A stretch of DNA of 41,512 bases from Saccharopolyspora soli (GCF_022678645.1 NZ_JALBWV010000070.1:1-41512), one strand, 5' to 3'; positions 1-7,305 are shown, numbered from the stretch's first letter. Numbers and translations: made by a program. The notes: generated by a model from the sequence alone, not told the origin.

Positions 1-1
1 G

Positions 2-1444
2 AACGCGGCGGAAGTCGCCGAAGCCCGCTGGGTGAACTGGAAGGAGTTCAGCGCCGAGGTGGTCTCGGGGGACGCGGACGTTTCGCCGTGGTGCGCGTCG
101 CAGGTCCGCCAACTGACCGAACTCGGCCCCGAACCGGCGCAATGGCCCAAGGGCGACTCGGCGGCTCTGCCGCCCGCGGCCCAACCACTGGCAACAGCCG
201 TCTCGCGCGGCCGTGGCGCGGCGTACCTCGCCAGCGCCTACGATCCCGTCGGGAAGCATCGAGACGATCCGTGGCCGTTGTTTGCGCGACTGGCGACCGA
301 GGAACCGGTGAGTTGGTGCGATTGGCTGGAGGCATGGGTCGTAGCCGGCTACGACGCGAACCGCACTATCATGGGCGATCCCGAGACCTTCAGCAGTCGC
401 TATTCGACCCCCATGCATGTTGAGCTGCAGCCAGCCGAGCTGCGGACGGTGCTGGCTGACATGGATCCGCTGGGCAACCCCATCGTGTCCTCCGACCACT
501 GGGAACACCGGCTACACCGAGCTGTGTGGCAGGAATTCTTCCACGGCAAAATCGTGGGTGGACTTGAACAGCACGTGTGGGACACCGCCCGGGCTCTCGC
601 TGACGACCTGGCGGTCCTCCCGTCGCCGGATGTGGTGCGTGACTTCGCCCAGCCGCTCGTGTTGAGGGTTGTTGGGCGCCTCATGGGATTCGACACGGCG
701 GAAACCCTGTGGCACTACCAGCGCGCGATGCACGTCGTCGAATGGGCCACCCCCTGGCTGCCGATGGACACGCGTTTGGCCGCCGCCCGGGATACTGTTG
801 CCGCCAACCACCGCTACCGAGAGCTTTATGCGCAACTCTGCGCCGCCGACACCGAACCGACAATCTCGTCGATGGCGGCACACCTCTCCTACGATCATTG
901 GCGCACAGTGGTGCTGCTGGGATGGACCGCAGCCGTCGACACCACGGTGGGAGCGATCACCGGAGCTGTCTACCACCTGTTGTCCCGCAACCGGTGGCAG
1001 GACGCACACCCCGACTCCCTCCCCGCCATGATCGAAGAATCGATCCGGCTAGACACCCCGCACCGCGGCCTTCTCCGCACCGTCACTACGCCCATTCGAC
1101 TATATGATCAGGAGCTCGCCGAGGGGGACCGCGTGCTGCTGTTGTTCGGCGCGGCAAATCGTGACCCCGCTGCGTTCGCCGCTCCGCACGAATTCCGACC
1201 CGAGCGCAACGATCAAGCTGTCCACATTGGATTCGGTCATGGTGTGCACGGGTGCGTCGGCGCCCGCCTGGCCCGAATGGAAACCCGAGTCGCGCTGCGG
1301 GTGCTCACCGAGCGATTCCCTCATGCCACGCTCCCCACCAATTGGTCCCCTCGATACAGCCCGAGCATGTTCTTCCGACTCCTCGATGAGCTGCCGGTGG
1401 CGCTGACTCCACCATTGTTGTCGGATGACGACGAAACCGAATAA
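2..1444 (+). CDS. Isopentenyl-diphosphate isomerase (C-terminal part)-cytochrome P450 fusion, 5' partial
   Basis: The reading frame is open from base 2 with no stop, so the gene enters from outside the window and the GTG at 32 is not a convincing start. The first ~60 residues (AEVAEARWVNWKEF, then SPWCASQVRQL) match the C-terminal end of actinobacterial type 1 isopentenyl-diphosphate isomerases, Nudix-fold enzymes that interconvert IPP and DMAPP. After a Pro/Ala-rich linker the frame continues into a full-length P450. It has an I-helix motif AAVDTT, K-helix ESIR (ExxR) and the heme loop FGHGVHGCVG with the Cys thiolate ligand. A protein joining isoprenoid precursor supply to an oxygenase points to terpenoid modification. 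The isomerase catalytic residues lie upstream and cannot be checked. A near-terminal hairpin follows the stop. Both domain calls are strong; the fusion is seen directly. Confidence 0.88.
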   Translation, partial: NAAEVAEARWVNWKEFSAEVVSGDADVSPWCASQVRQLTELGPEPAQWPKGDSAALPPAAQPLATAVSRGRGAAYLASAYDPVGKHRDDPWPLFARLATEEPVSWCDWLEAWVVAGYDANRTIMGDPETFSSRYSTPMHVELQPAELRTVLADMDPLGNPIVSSDHWEHRLHRAVWQEFFHGKIVGGLEQHVWDTARALADDLAVLPSPDVVRDFAQPLVLRVVGRLMGFDTAETLWHYQRAMHVVEWATPWLPMDTRLAAARDTVAANHRYRELYAQLCAADTEPTISSMAAHLSYDHWRTVVLLGWTAAVDTTVGAITGAVYHLLSRNRWQDAHPDSLPAMIEESIRLDTPHRGLLRTVTTPIRLYDQELAEGDRVLLLFGAANRDPAAFAAPHEFRPERNDQAVHIGFGHGVHGCVGARLARMETRVALRVLTERFPHATLPTNWSPRYSPSMFFRLLDELPVALTPPLLSDDDETE

Positions 1445-1462
1445 GCCCCGGAAAAGGGGGCT
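1444..1462 (+). terminator. Stem-loop after the IDI-P450 gene
   Basis: AGCCCC (1444-1449) pairs with GGGGCT (1457-1462) around a GGAAAAG loop and overlaps the stop codon. There is no T tract, which is usual for actinomycete intrinsic terminators. Position right at the gene end supports a terminator role. Confidence 0.5.
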
Positions 1463-1804
1463 CCTGTGATGTGTCCGTGGGTGGTGTGAGTCGGGGCTGG
1501 TTTGGCCCTGCGCCCGTCGCTTGCAGGGGAACAGGACGCATGTGCGCCTCGCGGCGAGCCGAAGCCGAAGAAACCGGACCGTTCAGCGCTCATCCGCACG
1601 TCGCCCTGGTCAGCGAGGACGACCCGCGTCGCGCCTTTCCCGGTTCGCGCAAGCCACGGTCGACAGCCTCTTCCAGTACGCCTCCGTCATCGACGATCGC
1701 AGACGGCCTGACGAACTCACCGTGCCGCTCCGCGAGCAGCGCGCCAGCCAGTGCATCGAGTACTGGTTGAGGCGCATTCCGTTGCCGACGAACGAACAAC
1801 GATC
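1463..1804. other. Region without a recognisable gene
   Basis: About 340 bases between the P450 terminator and the broken lsr2. Open frames exist on both strands. The minus frame ending near 1590 has stretches with actinomycete-like codon use (for example ALLAERHGEFVRPSAIV) but matches no family I recognise. It may be a remnant of an older gene. Confidence 0.4.
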
Positions 1805-2163
1805 TCACCGCCCGTTTCGTTTGTCGTACTCTTCTACGATGTCAGCCGGAATGCGCCCCCGATCCGAGACTCGGGAGGCCCCTGGTTTCGGGCCCACTCG
1901 CGGATGGTCTGGGTACGACCGCGATCCATCGCCGCTTGTGCAGAGGCGGGCGCTGGCTTGCCGCGTTTCGGACCGGGACGTTTCCGACTTCCAGTCCTTC
2001 GAGCGCTGGCCACAAACGACGCAAGCGACTCACGGAGTGCTGCAGCATTCTCCGTCGACAGATCGATTGTGTACGCTACGCCATCCAAACCGAACACGAC
2101 GGTGACGTCGGCAGGTTAGCCATCGACATCATCAATAAGCTTCACCGTGACTTTCTGCGCCAC
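1805..2163 (-). pseudogene. lsr2: lsr2 (nucleoid-associated silencer), broken by a stop and a frameshift
   Basis: Read from GTG at 2163 the protein begins VAQKVTVKLIDDVDG, the classic Lsr2 start, then meets TAA (complement of 2116-2118) where the family has any residue. The same frame resumes PADVTVVFGLDGVAYTIDL and a normal dimerisation domain and linker. Near 1885 the frame shifts: one G appears missing from a G run, and the C-terminal DNA-binding part (IREWARNQ, then VSDRGRIPADIVEEY with the AT-hook-like RGR) continues in another frame to a stop at 1805-1807. A good ribosome site (AGAGGGAAAGG) precedes the start. Lsr2 binds AT-rich, often foreign DNA and represses it. With the nonsense codon the full protein cannot be made. 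The frameshift alone could be a sequencing error; the TAA is a substitution and is harder to dismiss. Confidence 0.85.
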
Positions 2164-2395
2164 CCTTTCCCTCTCATTGTTCCGAAAATATCGTTGTCGC
2201 ATACTCCACGGGATTCGTGAAAATCATAAACCACGCCACCCTCTGAGACTGACGCGACCTCCACCGCTGCCCGGCGACTCGACACGGTGCGCACGGGCAG
2301 CGCACGACAGCGATGTTCTAAGGTAGACAGGGACAATCGCCTCCATGTTACCAGAGGACGTGCGTCGCAGCGAACATCCCAGGCGTGAGGTGAAC

Positions 2396-2842
2396 ATGGC
2401 TCAAGAGATTGTGATCGAACTGGTCGATGACGTCGACGGCTCGCCAGCCAACCACACCATCACCTTCGCTCTCGACGGCGTGACCTACGAAATCGACCTT
2501 AGCGATGCGAATGCACACCACCTACGGGCCATCTACGATCGCTACATCAAAGCAGGTCGTGGACAGAAACCCCCAGCCCGCAGAGCGCAGCAGCCGAATG
2601 TGCACCAACGAAAGCAGGCTAACCAGCAAACAACCGACGAGATTCGCAAAGCGGCGCACCGCGCCCAGGCCAAGGCTAAGGCTGCGGTTATGGGCAAACC
2701 AGCAGACCACGATGACGCTGAGCATGGCACCGCGCCCCTTGACGCCATCGACCTGCCAGAACCAGACGAAGGCGACATTCAGCGGCCAGAGGTAAGCGCA
2801 CCTGCCATTCCCGCCGCGGTGTTTTCCTCCCCCGGCGTATAA
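2396..2842 (+). CDS. Lsr2-like protein with N-terminal oligomerisation domain only
   Basis: Start chosen at ATG 2396 (MAQEIVIELVDDVDGSP) because it aligns with the Lsr2 start and follows a GAGGTG ribosome site; an upstream in-frame ATG at 2345 would add 17 unrelated residues. Residues 1-50 match the Lsr2 dimerisation domain (ITFALDGVTYEIDL). The rest is Gln/Lys/Ala-rich and acidic at the end (DLPEPDEGD), and the C-terminal helix-turn with the RGR grip that contacts the DNA minor groove is absent. It is 148 aa, longer than typical Lsr2 (~110 aa). It is divergent from the broken lsr2, with a 232-bp gap holding both promoters. By inference it could co-oligomerise with Lsr2 and change its silencing, or use a different DNA-binding tail. 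The family of the N-domain is certain; the role is not. Confidence 0.8.
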   Translation: MAQEIVIELVDDVDGSPANHTITFALDGVTYEIDLSDANAHHLRAIYDRYIKAGRGQKPPARRAQQPNVHQRKQANQQTTDEIRKAAHRAQAKAKAAVMGKPADHDDAEHGTAPLDAIDLPEPDEGDIQRPEVSAPAIPAAVFSSPGV

Positions 2843-3704
2843 GAAGCAGCCACCTCCCGGCCACACGAATCTTCTCCAAGGCCAACAAGACTCCAGCCTT
2901 CTCTGCCTCCCAGCTCATCCAATCGCTGTCGAAAGGGCTGGGTAGCGCCACGGTTTCGCCCGGCGACGGCAAACTTCCAAGTGATCGACAGCGGGGATCA
3001 CGGACGAAAGATGGCTGGGCGTCGCTTCGCGTTCGGCCGCACCCGCCGCTCGGCCGTGTCGGGGTCATCGAGCGAGGCTACGGCCTGTGCGACGCCGCTG
3101 ACGAACTCGAACGGCTGCTGGACACCGACGCGGGTAGACACCTGGCCCAATAACCCTGCGTGAATACTGACAGCAGCGAGGAGGGCGGCCAGGACACCCT
3201 GGCCGCCGCCTTCCTCACGAACTCTGCCGCACGACGCATCAACGCGGGCCTGGGCGACTCTTGCTTCGGCCCCTGGCACGGTAGTCGTCGCGGCCGACGG
3301 GCTCGTGATCGAAGCGTCGGAAGGTGTGAACGCCGAGCTCAGCGGCCGCATCGACCTCGACGGCGTGGCCCCAGTCGTTGTTCTAGCAGCCGTTGCTGTG
3401 AGGGTTAGGGGAGCGACGATCACGAGAAATCGGCCTTCTGCACTCGCCGCACGTCCGGTGCAGGTGCTCGACATCGACCTGGAACCCGCGCCCGCGAAGG
3501 AACTCGGAAGCATGGGTCGCGAAGGCACATGCCCAGTATTTGCCGCCCGTTCTCTCGCCTATTGCAGTTGTTGTATTCCGCTTGATCACCGCGCAGCCTC
3601 CATCGCGCGGTCGAGCGGGTTGGTCTTGCGCTGGCTGGTGACCACTGGCCGGTCGATGTCGCGGTGGATGACCTCGGCTGTCCAGCCTGCGGCGTGAGCA
3701 CGGA
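2843..3704. other. Gene-poor, probably decayed region
   Basis: No intact gene is convincing here. Several stretches look like former coding sequence: a plus frame ending at TAA 3151-3153 (...VGVIERGYGLCDAADELE...), a plus frame around 3285-3400 (ADGLVIEASEGVNAEL), and a minus frame around 3430-3550 with two CxxC-type cysteines (RTCGECRRP). Each loses codon bias or start signals within a few hundred bases. None resembles a family I can name. Best read as remnants at the edge of a mobile region. Confidence 0.4.
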
Positions 3705-4024
3705 CTAGTAGCTGATCAGCAACGACGACGCTGCTTTACCGGACTGTTGGCAGGTCGCTGTGTTGAGGAGCGCGAGCGCGGCAGCGACGGTGTCGGTGAG
3801 CGTTTCGCAGACCGGTACGGCGTGGCGGCGGGCGACGTAGACCAGGTATCGGTTGCGTTCGGGGTTGGGGCAGTCGGGTGGGCAGCCGAGCACTGCTTTG
3901 CCTGTGGTGACGTCCAGGCCGAACTCCACATTCGTCGTGAAGCCCGGCAGGGATTTCAAGTCTCGCGGAATCCAGAAGAGGATGGCGGTGGCAGCGCTGC
4001 GGGCGTCGGTCTCCCAGTCGACTT
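3705..4024 (-). pseudogene. Nucleoside 2-deoxyribosyltransferase-like gene, 3' half, cut by an insertion
   Basis: From the CGACTT repeat the frame reads DWETDARSAATAILFWIPRD, then LPGFTTNVEFG and LGCPPDCPNPERNRYL, the C-terminal two-thirds of the PF15891-type nucleoside deoxyribosyltransferase family. TTNVEFG carries the glutamate expected at the active site. The N-terminal half is missing here but lies at 6364-6580 in the same orientation, ending at exactly the preceding codon (HYDDQV). Joining the halves across one copy of the 6-bp repeat restores CAA-GTC-GAC-TGG (QVDW) and a 176-aa protein, with the N-half equal in length (72 aa) to that part of the intact copy at 5445-5951. An ATG inside inserted DNA (4064) opens this frame, but the product would lack the nucleotide-binding start. 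Confidence 0.85.
4019..4024. repeat. Left target-site duplication of the 2.34-kb insertion
   Basis: CGACTT lies immediately outside the left inverted repeat and is repeated at 6364-6369. Removing one copy plus everything between rebuilds the interrupted deoxyribosyltransferase frame exactly. Confidence 0.8.
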
Positions 4025-4036
4025 TTCTTCCCGCAC
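4025..4036. repeat. Left terminal inverted repeat
   Basis: TTCTTCCCGCAC. The reverse complement of 6352-6363 is TTCTTCGCGCAC, 11 of 12 identical. Just inside, CGTGTC recurs in both ends with a one-base offset, suggesting the homology extends imperfectly. Confidence 0.75.
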
Positions 4037-4172
4037 AAATGTCGTGTCGCATTGAGCCCAACATAGCGTGGCTGAGCTGGCCTTTCGGTGTTGTTCGGCT
4101 CGTCGCCGGTCTCTATGGTCCGGAGCCGTGTTCTTGATCTTCTTCAGGCGGGACGGCTGGCAGAGCTGGGAC

Positions 4173-5282
4173 GTGAAGGCCCGACCGGTGATCCCGGAAG
4201 GGATGCCGGTGCTGGTCGACGACGACCTGCGGTTCGACGACGTCGACAGCGAGCGTCCGGTCGTGGCGATGAACCGCTGGCTGCGGGAGTTGCCGACGGT
4301 GGGGGCGCTCGCCCAGTCGACGTGGGAGAAGTACGCGCGAGCCGTGCGGGACTGGACGATTTTCCTGACACAGCAGCAGATCCCGGTCTTCGCCGACCGG
4401 AAGCTGCTGAAGGTGGGTCTCGGGCTCTACGCGGCGTTCCGCGCGGCGGGCCCGGTGCATCGCCGGTTCGCCGCGAGCACCTGGAACCAGCACGTCAGCA
4501 TCCTGGCGGCCTTCTACCGCTGGGCCGTGGCGGAGGGCCTGGCGCAGGCCGAGCCGTTCACCTACCGCGCCGCCCGCGGGGTCTTCGGCGACGCGGCGCG
4601 CGAGGTGCAGGTGAACTTGGCGATCCGGCGCCAGCCGAAACCGCACGTGCGGATCAAGTACCTCGAGCGCGACTTCACGGACCTGCTGTTGTGCGCGCTC
4701 GCCGGTCGACGTCCGGACGGGACGCCCGATCCACGGTGCCGCGGGCGGCATTTGGGACGGAACCGGGCGGGCGGACACCTCGCCGTGGCGACCGGCCTGC
4801 GGCTCCAGGAGTTCACGAACCTGCTGGTCCCGGAGATCCCGCCGCTGCCGGCCCGCCGGACCGAGGCGCCGATCCCGTTCCCGGTGCCGGCGGGAGTGGC
4901 GAAGGGCGGCAAGCCGCGCACGACGTGGATCAGCTACGACGCGCTGGCCGAGCTGCACCAGTACCTGCGGCTGGAGCGACCGGCGTTCGCCGCGGGGTCG
5001 GACTGGCGCCCGGCAGGCCGGGCCGGGGCGCTGCGGGTCACCAAGGACCGGATTGTGTTGGCGTACAACGCAGACTACGACCGCGGCGTCATCACCGCGG
5101 ACTGTCACCGGCACGGCATCCGCCGCACCCGCTTGGCCGACCTCAGCCATTGGGCCGACGTCATGGTGCCGCGTTCCGACCACGCGCACTCACGCCGGTG
5201 GCTGCGCAACGGCGGCGGGCACCGGGCCCTCGGCGACGTCGAGCAAACCCGCCAGCACCTGCTCCGCATGACCGCACCCTGA
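4173..5282 (+). CDS. Tyrosine recombinase-like protein with atypical, probably non-catalytic C-terminus
   Basis: GTG 4173 (VKARPVIPEGMPVLVDDDL) is preferred over the ATG at 4068 because this is where the usual start of the family falls; no strong ribosome site is visible. Residues ~40-130 form the core-binding SAM-like domain (STWEKYARAVRDW, STWNQHVSILAAFYRWAV). The catalytic domain begins normally with ATGLRLQEFTNLL (first catalytic Arg) and AKGGKPRTTWIS (Lys), as in large actinobacterial integrases. After about residue 305 the sequence departs from the family. No HxLRH box and no GH...Y nucleophile motif follow; the tail instead has HRHGIRRTRLADLSHW. At 369 aa it is far shorter than relatives (~600-700 aa). 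Likely a captured or truncated integrase riding in the element. DNA-strand exchange activity is doubtful. Confidence 0.7.
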   Translation: MKARPVIPEGMPVLVDDDLRFDDVDSERPVVAMNRWLRELPTVGALAQSTWEKYARAVRDWTIFLTQQQIPVFADRKLLKVGLGLYAAFRAAGPVHRRFAASTWNQHVSILAAFYRWAVAEGLAQAEPFTYRAARGVFGDAAREVQVNLAIRRQPKPHVRIKYLERDFTDLLLCALAGRRPDGTPDPRCRGRHLGRNRAGGHLAVATGLRLQEFTNLLVPEIPPLPARRTEAPIPFPVPAGVAKGGKPRTTWISYDALAELHQYLRLERPAFAAGSDWRPAGRAGALRVTKDRIVLAYNADYDRGVITADCHRHGIRRTRLADLSHWADVMVPRSDHAHSRRWLRNGGGHRALGDVEQTRQHLLRMTAP

Positions 5283-5444
5283 CCGCACGACCTTGGTTCC
5301 GGTGAACGCTCTACGGCGGCCCGCGCTCGTCCGCGTCCACCAGGCAGTCGACCTCCACGCAGTGACCTGTGCCACAGGCGCCGCTGTCAGGAAACGAGAC
5401 ATCCCGGCCGTCGCGCTGTCGCCCTCGGATCGCTGTGCTGGCGA

Positions 5445-5951
5445 TCAGCGCCCGACGGCGACGGCGAGCCTGGCTTGCAGACGGTTCAGCGTCGTGTCCA
5501 CCGTGCCGGAAAGTGTTGTGCAGACGGGGATTCCGAGCCGCTGCGCGTGCCAGATGAGGTAGCGGTTGCGGATCGGATCGGGGCAATCGAGCGGGCACCC
5601 GAGCACCATCCGCTCCGGTTTGGCAAAGCACATCCCGGCCTCGACGTTCGTGGTGAACCCGGGAAGGGTCTTCAGACACCGGGGAATCCAGAACATCCGC
5701 ACCGTGGCCGCCTGGATCATCGCCAGCTCGGATTCGACCTGGTCGTCGTAGTGCTCGGCGCGCTTGCCGCCGCGAGATTCCGGGCTCAACACGACCAGCG
5801 GCTCGACGCCGCGCCACCGCTCGGCAAGCAGGTCGATGGCGGGTGGCCGCCACGACGGGACCGTACCCGCCCTCGGCGTCGGCCCCAGCAGCATCACCGA
5901 CGGGCAGCCCGCCGGGATGGGTTCCCGTGCGTACACCACCTCGACCGCCAT
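5445..5951 (-). CDS. Nucleoside 2-deoxyribosyltransferase-like enzyme, intact
   Basis: 168 aa. Family landmarks in order: LLGPTPRAGTVPSWRP (residues ~21-36), HYDDQV (67-72), FWIPRCLKTLPGFTTNVEAG (87-106) with the candidate catalytic Glu in TTNVE, and LGCPLDCPDPIRNRYL (117-132). Enzymes of this fold cleave or exchange the N-glycosidic bond of (deoxy)nucleosides or related base-sugar compounds in the cytosol; the substrate here is unknown. The start ATG (5951-5949) shares a base with the stop of the upstream HIT frame (TGATG), so the two are translationally coupled. A second, disrupted copy of the same family flanks the element that carries it, and their aligned lengths up to QV are identical. 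The family match is good and the specific reaction is inferred. Confidence 0.82.
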   Translation of the reverse strand: MAVEVVYAREPIPAGCPSVMLLGPTPRAGTVPSWRPPAIDLLAERWRGVEPLVVLSPESRGGKRAEHYDDQVESELAMIQAATVRMFWIPRCLKTLPGFTTNVEAGMCFAKPERMVLGCPLDCPDPIRNRYLIWHAQRLGIPVCTTLSGTVDTTLNRLQARLAVAVGR

Positions 5952-6580
5952 CACGCCACCTCTCGAAGCGCGGCGTCCTGCCACGGAGTCCACGCCAGAG
6001 GCAGGCCGTCGCCGGCCGCGCGGGGAACCACGTGGAGGTGCAGATGGAAGACCGACTGGGTGACCTCGCGGCCCCGAGACGTCAGCACGTTGCAGTTCTC
6101 GTGCTCGGCGGCCAACTCGGCCGCGGCGGCCATCGCGACCGCGGACACGTGCCGATCCGTTCCGACGTCGGCGACGTGCGTCGTCGGGATCACCAGGAGG
6201 TGCCCCTCGGTGACGGGGTGCCGCGGCCGGATCGCGATCGCCTCGGGCCAGCGACGCACCACCTCGGCAGGCTCGGTCCCCGCGACGATCCGGCAGAACA
6301 CGCATTCCGGCGCCGGCTGTCCGAAAGCGACACCCGCCGGGACACGGCCGAGTGCGCGAAGAACGACTTGGTCGTCGTAGTGCTCGGCGCGTTTCCCGTC
6401 CCTGGATTCAGGGCTCAGGACGGTGAGTGGCTCGGCGCCGGTCCATTGGGCGGTGAGCTCGCGGATCGCGGCAGGCCGCCACGATTCGACGGCATCGTTG
6501 CGCGGAGTTGGTCCGGCGAGGAACACGGACGAACCGTCGGCCGGGATGGGTTCGCGAGCCGTGATCAGGTTGATGTTCAT
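5951..6580 (-). CDS. Chimeric frame: deoxyribosyltransferase N-half joined to a HIT-family domain
   Basis: Residues 1-72 (MNINLITAREPIPADGSSV ... AEHYDDQV) are the N-terminal half of the interrupted NDT gene. From the right inverted repeat onward the frame continues without a stop into a HIT protein: PECVFCRIVAGTEPAEVVRRW, GHLLVIPTTHV and HLHLHVVP, the HxHxH signature of nucleotide hydrolases/transferases (AMP-lysine, ApnA or nucleotide conjugates). The HIT part has no convincing start of its own; only an internal GTG at the CVFC motif is in frame. Its expression may therefore depend on the NDT start created by the insertion. Total length is 209 aa, and it is coupled at its end to the intact NDT gene. 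Whether the HIT domain functions with this N-terminal extension is unknown. Confidence 0.75.
   Translation of the reverse strand: MNINLITAREPIPADGSSVFLAGPTPRNDAVESWRPAAIRELTAQWTGAEPLTVLSPESRDGKRAEHYDDQVVLRALGRVPAGVAFGQPAPECVFCRIVAGTEPAEVVRRWPEAIAIRPRHPVTEGHLLVIPTTHVADVGTDRHVSAVAMAAAAELAAEHENCNVLTSRGREVTQSVFHLHLHVVPRAAGDGLPLAWTPWQDAALREVA
6352..6363. repeat. Right terminal inverted repeat
   Basis: GTGCGCGAAGAA. Its reverse complement matches the left end (4025-4036) at 11 of 12 positions. It abuts the direct repeat on its outer side exactly as the left one does. Confidence 0.75.
6364..6369. repeat. Right target-site duplication
   Basis: CGACTT, identical to 4019-4024. It is the boundary between the native NDT codons (DQV) and the inserted HIT-coding DNA. 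Confidence 0.8.
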
Positions 6581-6710
6581 TTAGCTGCTCCAGTTCGTCG
6601 GGCGGATTGTTGCGGAGTCCAGGGCAGCGGCAGGTCGTCGCCGTCGGTTCGGGGCACGATGTGCAGGTGGAGGTGGAATTGGGTTTGTTCTCGCGGGGTG
6701 TTCGGACGTG
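6577..6710 (-). pseudogene. Remnant of a second HIT-family gene (C-terminal end)
   Basis: Reading the minus strand into the NDT start gives TPREQTQFHLHLHIVPRTDG, then DDLPLPWTPQQ and a TGA that overlaps the NDT ATG (ATGA). This is a HIT C-terminus with the HxHxH motif, closely similar to the HIT domain inside the neighbouring element. Upstream the frame breaks: DSKILTS-like residues occur in another frame near 6705-6725, and the N-terminal half is gone before the DUF6262 gene that ends at 6775. The native locus was therefore a HIT-NDT operon of the same design as the one carried by the insertion. Confidence 0.65.
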
Positions 6711-6774
6711 AGTATCTTGCTGTCGCAGGTCAGCGGCGTGTTCCGGGTGGTTCATCGTGTGCGACAGGTGTCGT

Positions 6775-7305
6775 TCACGAGAGCGTTCGGCGGTTGAGCT
6801 GGGCCATTAGGTCGCGGTTGGTGCCGCGGGCGGCGTCGAGTTCCTCGGTGCGTTCGGCGAGTTGGCGGCGCAGTTCGGTTTCCTGTTGCTCAAGCTGGGT
6901 GATTCGGCGCTGGAGCGCATCGAGGTCGGCTGGTGCGCCGAGTCCGGTCTCCCGCCAGACGGCTTCGCCGAGTGCGTCGGATAGCCGGTCTTCCAGCAGT
7001 TTGATGCGGGCGGCCTGGCGGCGGTCGCGCTCGGCGGCGTTGGCGAGCTCGACTAGGAGGGATTCGCGGCTGACTACCGTGCCGGTGACGGTCTCGGTTG
7101 GTGCGGTTGCCTGTGCGAGCACGGCGGTGTGCAGGTCGTCGTGGCGGTAGATGAAGCTGCGGTGGACCCGTGCGGCGCGGGCGACCTGCGACACGGTGGC
7201 GTTCTCACCGGCGGCGTTGAGTTGTTGGAGCACCTGTAGCACGCGTTGCCGTCGCGCGGCGCTGTCCTGCCGCCGGGCTTCGGTGAGTGCCTCCGCGGTG
7301 GTCAT
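6775..7305 (-). CDS. DUF6262 / TnpC-like recombinase accessory protein
   Basis: 176 aa. The N-terminus has a helix-turn-helix-like segment (VSQVARAARVHRSFIYRHDD), followed by a long heptad-type coiled coil (LQRRITQLEQQETELRRQL). This layout is that of DUF6262 proteins, which sit directly after large tyrosine recombinases in Tn554-like trios and are thought to help the recombinase. Its start overlaps the end of the truncated recombinase at 7302 (ATGA-type coupling), the normal arrangement. It is intact although its recombinase partner is not. Confidence 0.75.
   Translation of the reverse strand: MTTAEALTEARRQDSAARRQRVLQVLQQLNAAGENATVSQVARAARVHRSFIYRHDDLHTAVLAQATAPTETVTGTVVSRESLLVELANAAERDRRQAARIKLLEDRLSDALGEAVWRETGLGAPADLDALQRRITQLEQQETELRRQLAERTEELDAARGTNRDLMAQLNRRTLS

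Larger units (their letters stand above)
4025..6363. mobile_element. 2339-bp insertion with 12-bp inverted ends and 6-bp direct repeats
   Basis: The element splits a nucleoside deoxyribosyltransferase (NDT) gene whose halves (3705-4024 and 6364-6580) rejoin perfectly on its removal. Inside are a recombinase-like gene on the plus strand (4173-5282), an intact NDT gene (5445-5951) and a HIT domain (5951-6363), both on the minus strand. The 6-bp duplication and inverted ends are typical of cut-and-paste or copy-in transposition, yet no DDE transposase is visible and the recombinase-like gene lacks its catalytic end. So the element looks non-autonomous or moved by an enzyme elsewhere. It carries a homologue of the gene it disrupts. 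Confidence 0.72.

Noticed and set aside
1463..1804. Possible small minus-strand gene (ending near 1590)
   Set aside because: Some coding-like codon use but no start signal and no recognisable family.
4113..5189. 358-codon minus-strand frame opposite the recombinase-like gene
   Set aside because: Antisense shadow of a GC-rich gene; no start signals or domain pattern.
4088..5305. Long plus-strand frame over the recombinase-like gene
   Set aside because: Composition is Arg/Gly/Pro-rich with no family motifs; the neighbouring frame has a clear recombinase sequence.
5843..7150. 435-codon plus-strand frame
   Set aside because: It crosses the NDT, HIT and DUF6262 genes on the other strand, all of which have real motifs; the frame itself is Ser/Arg-rich noise.
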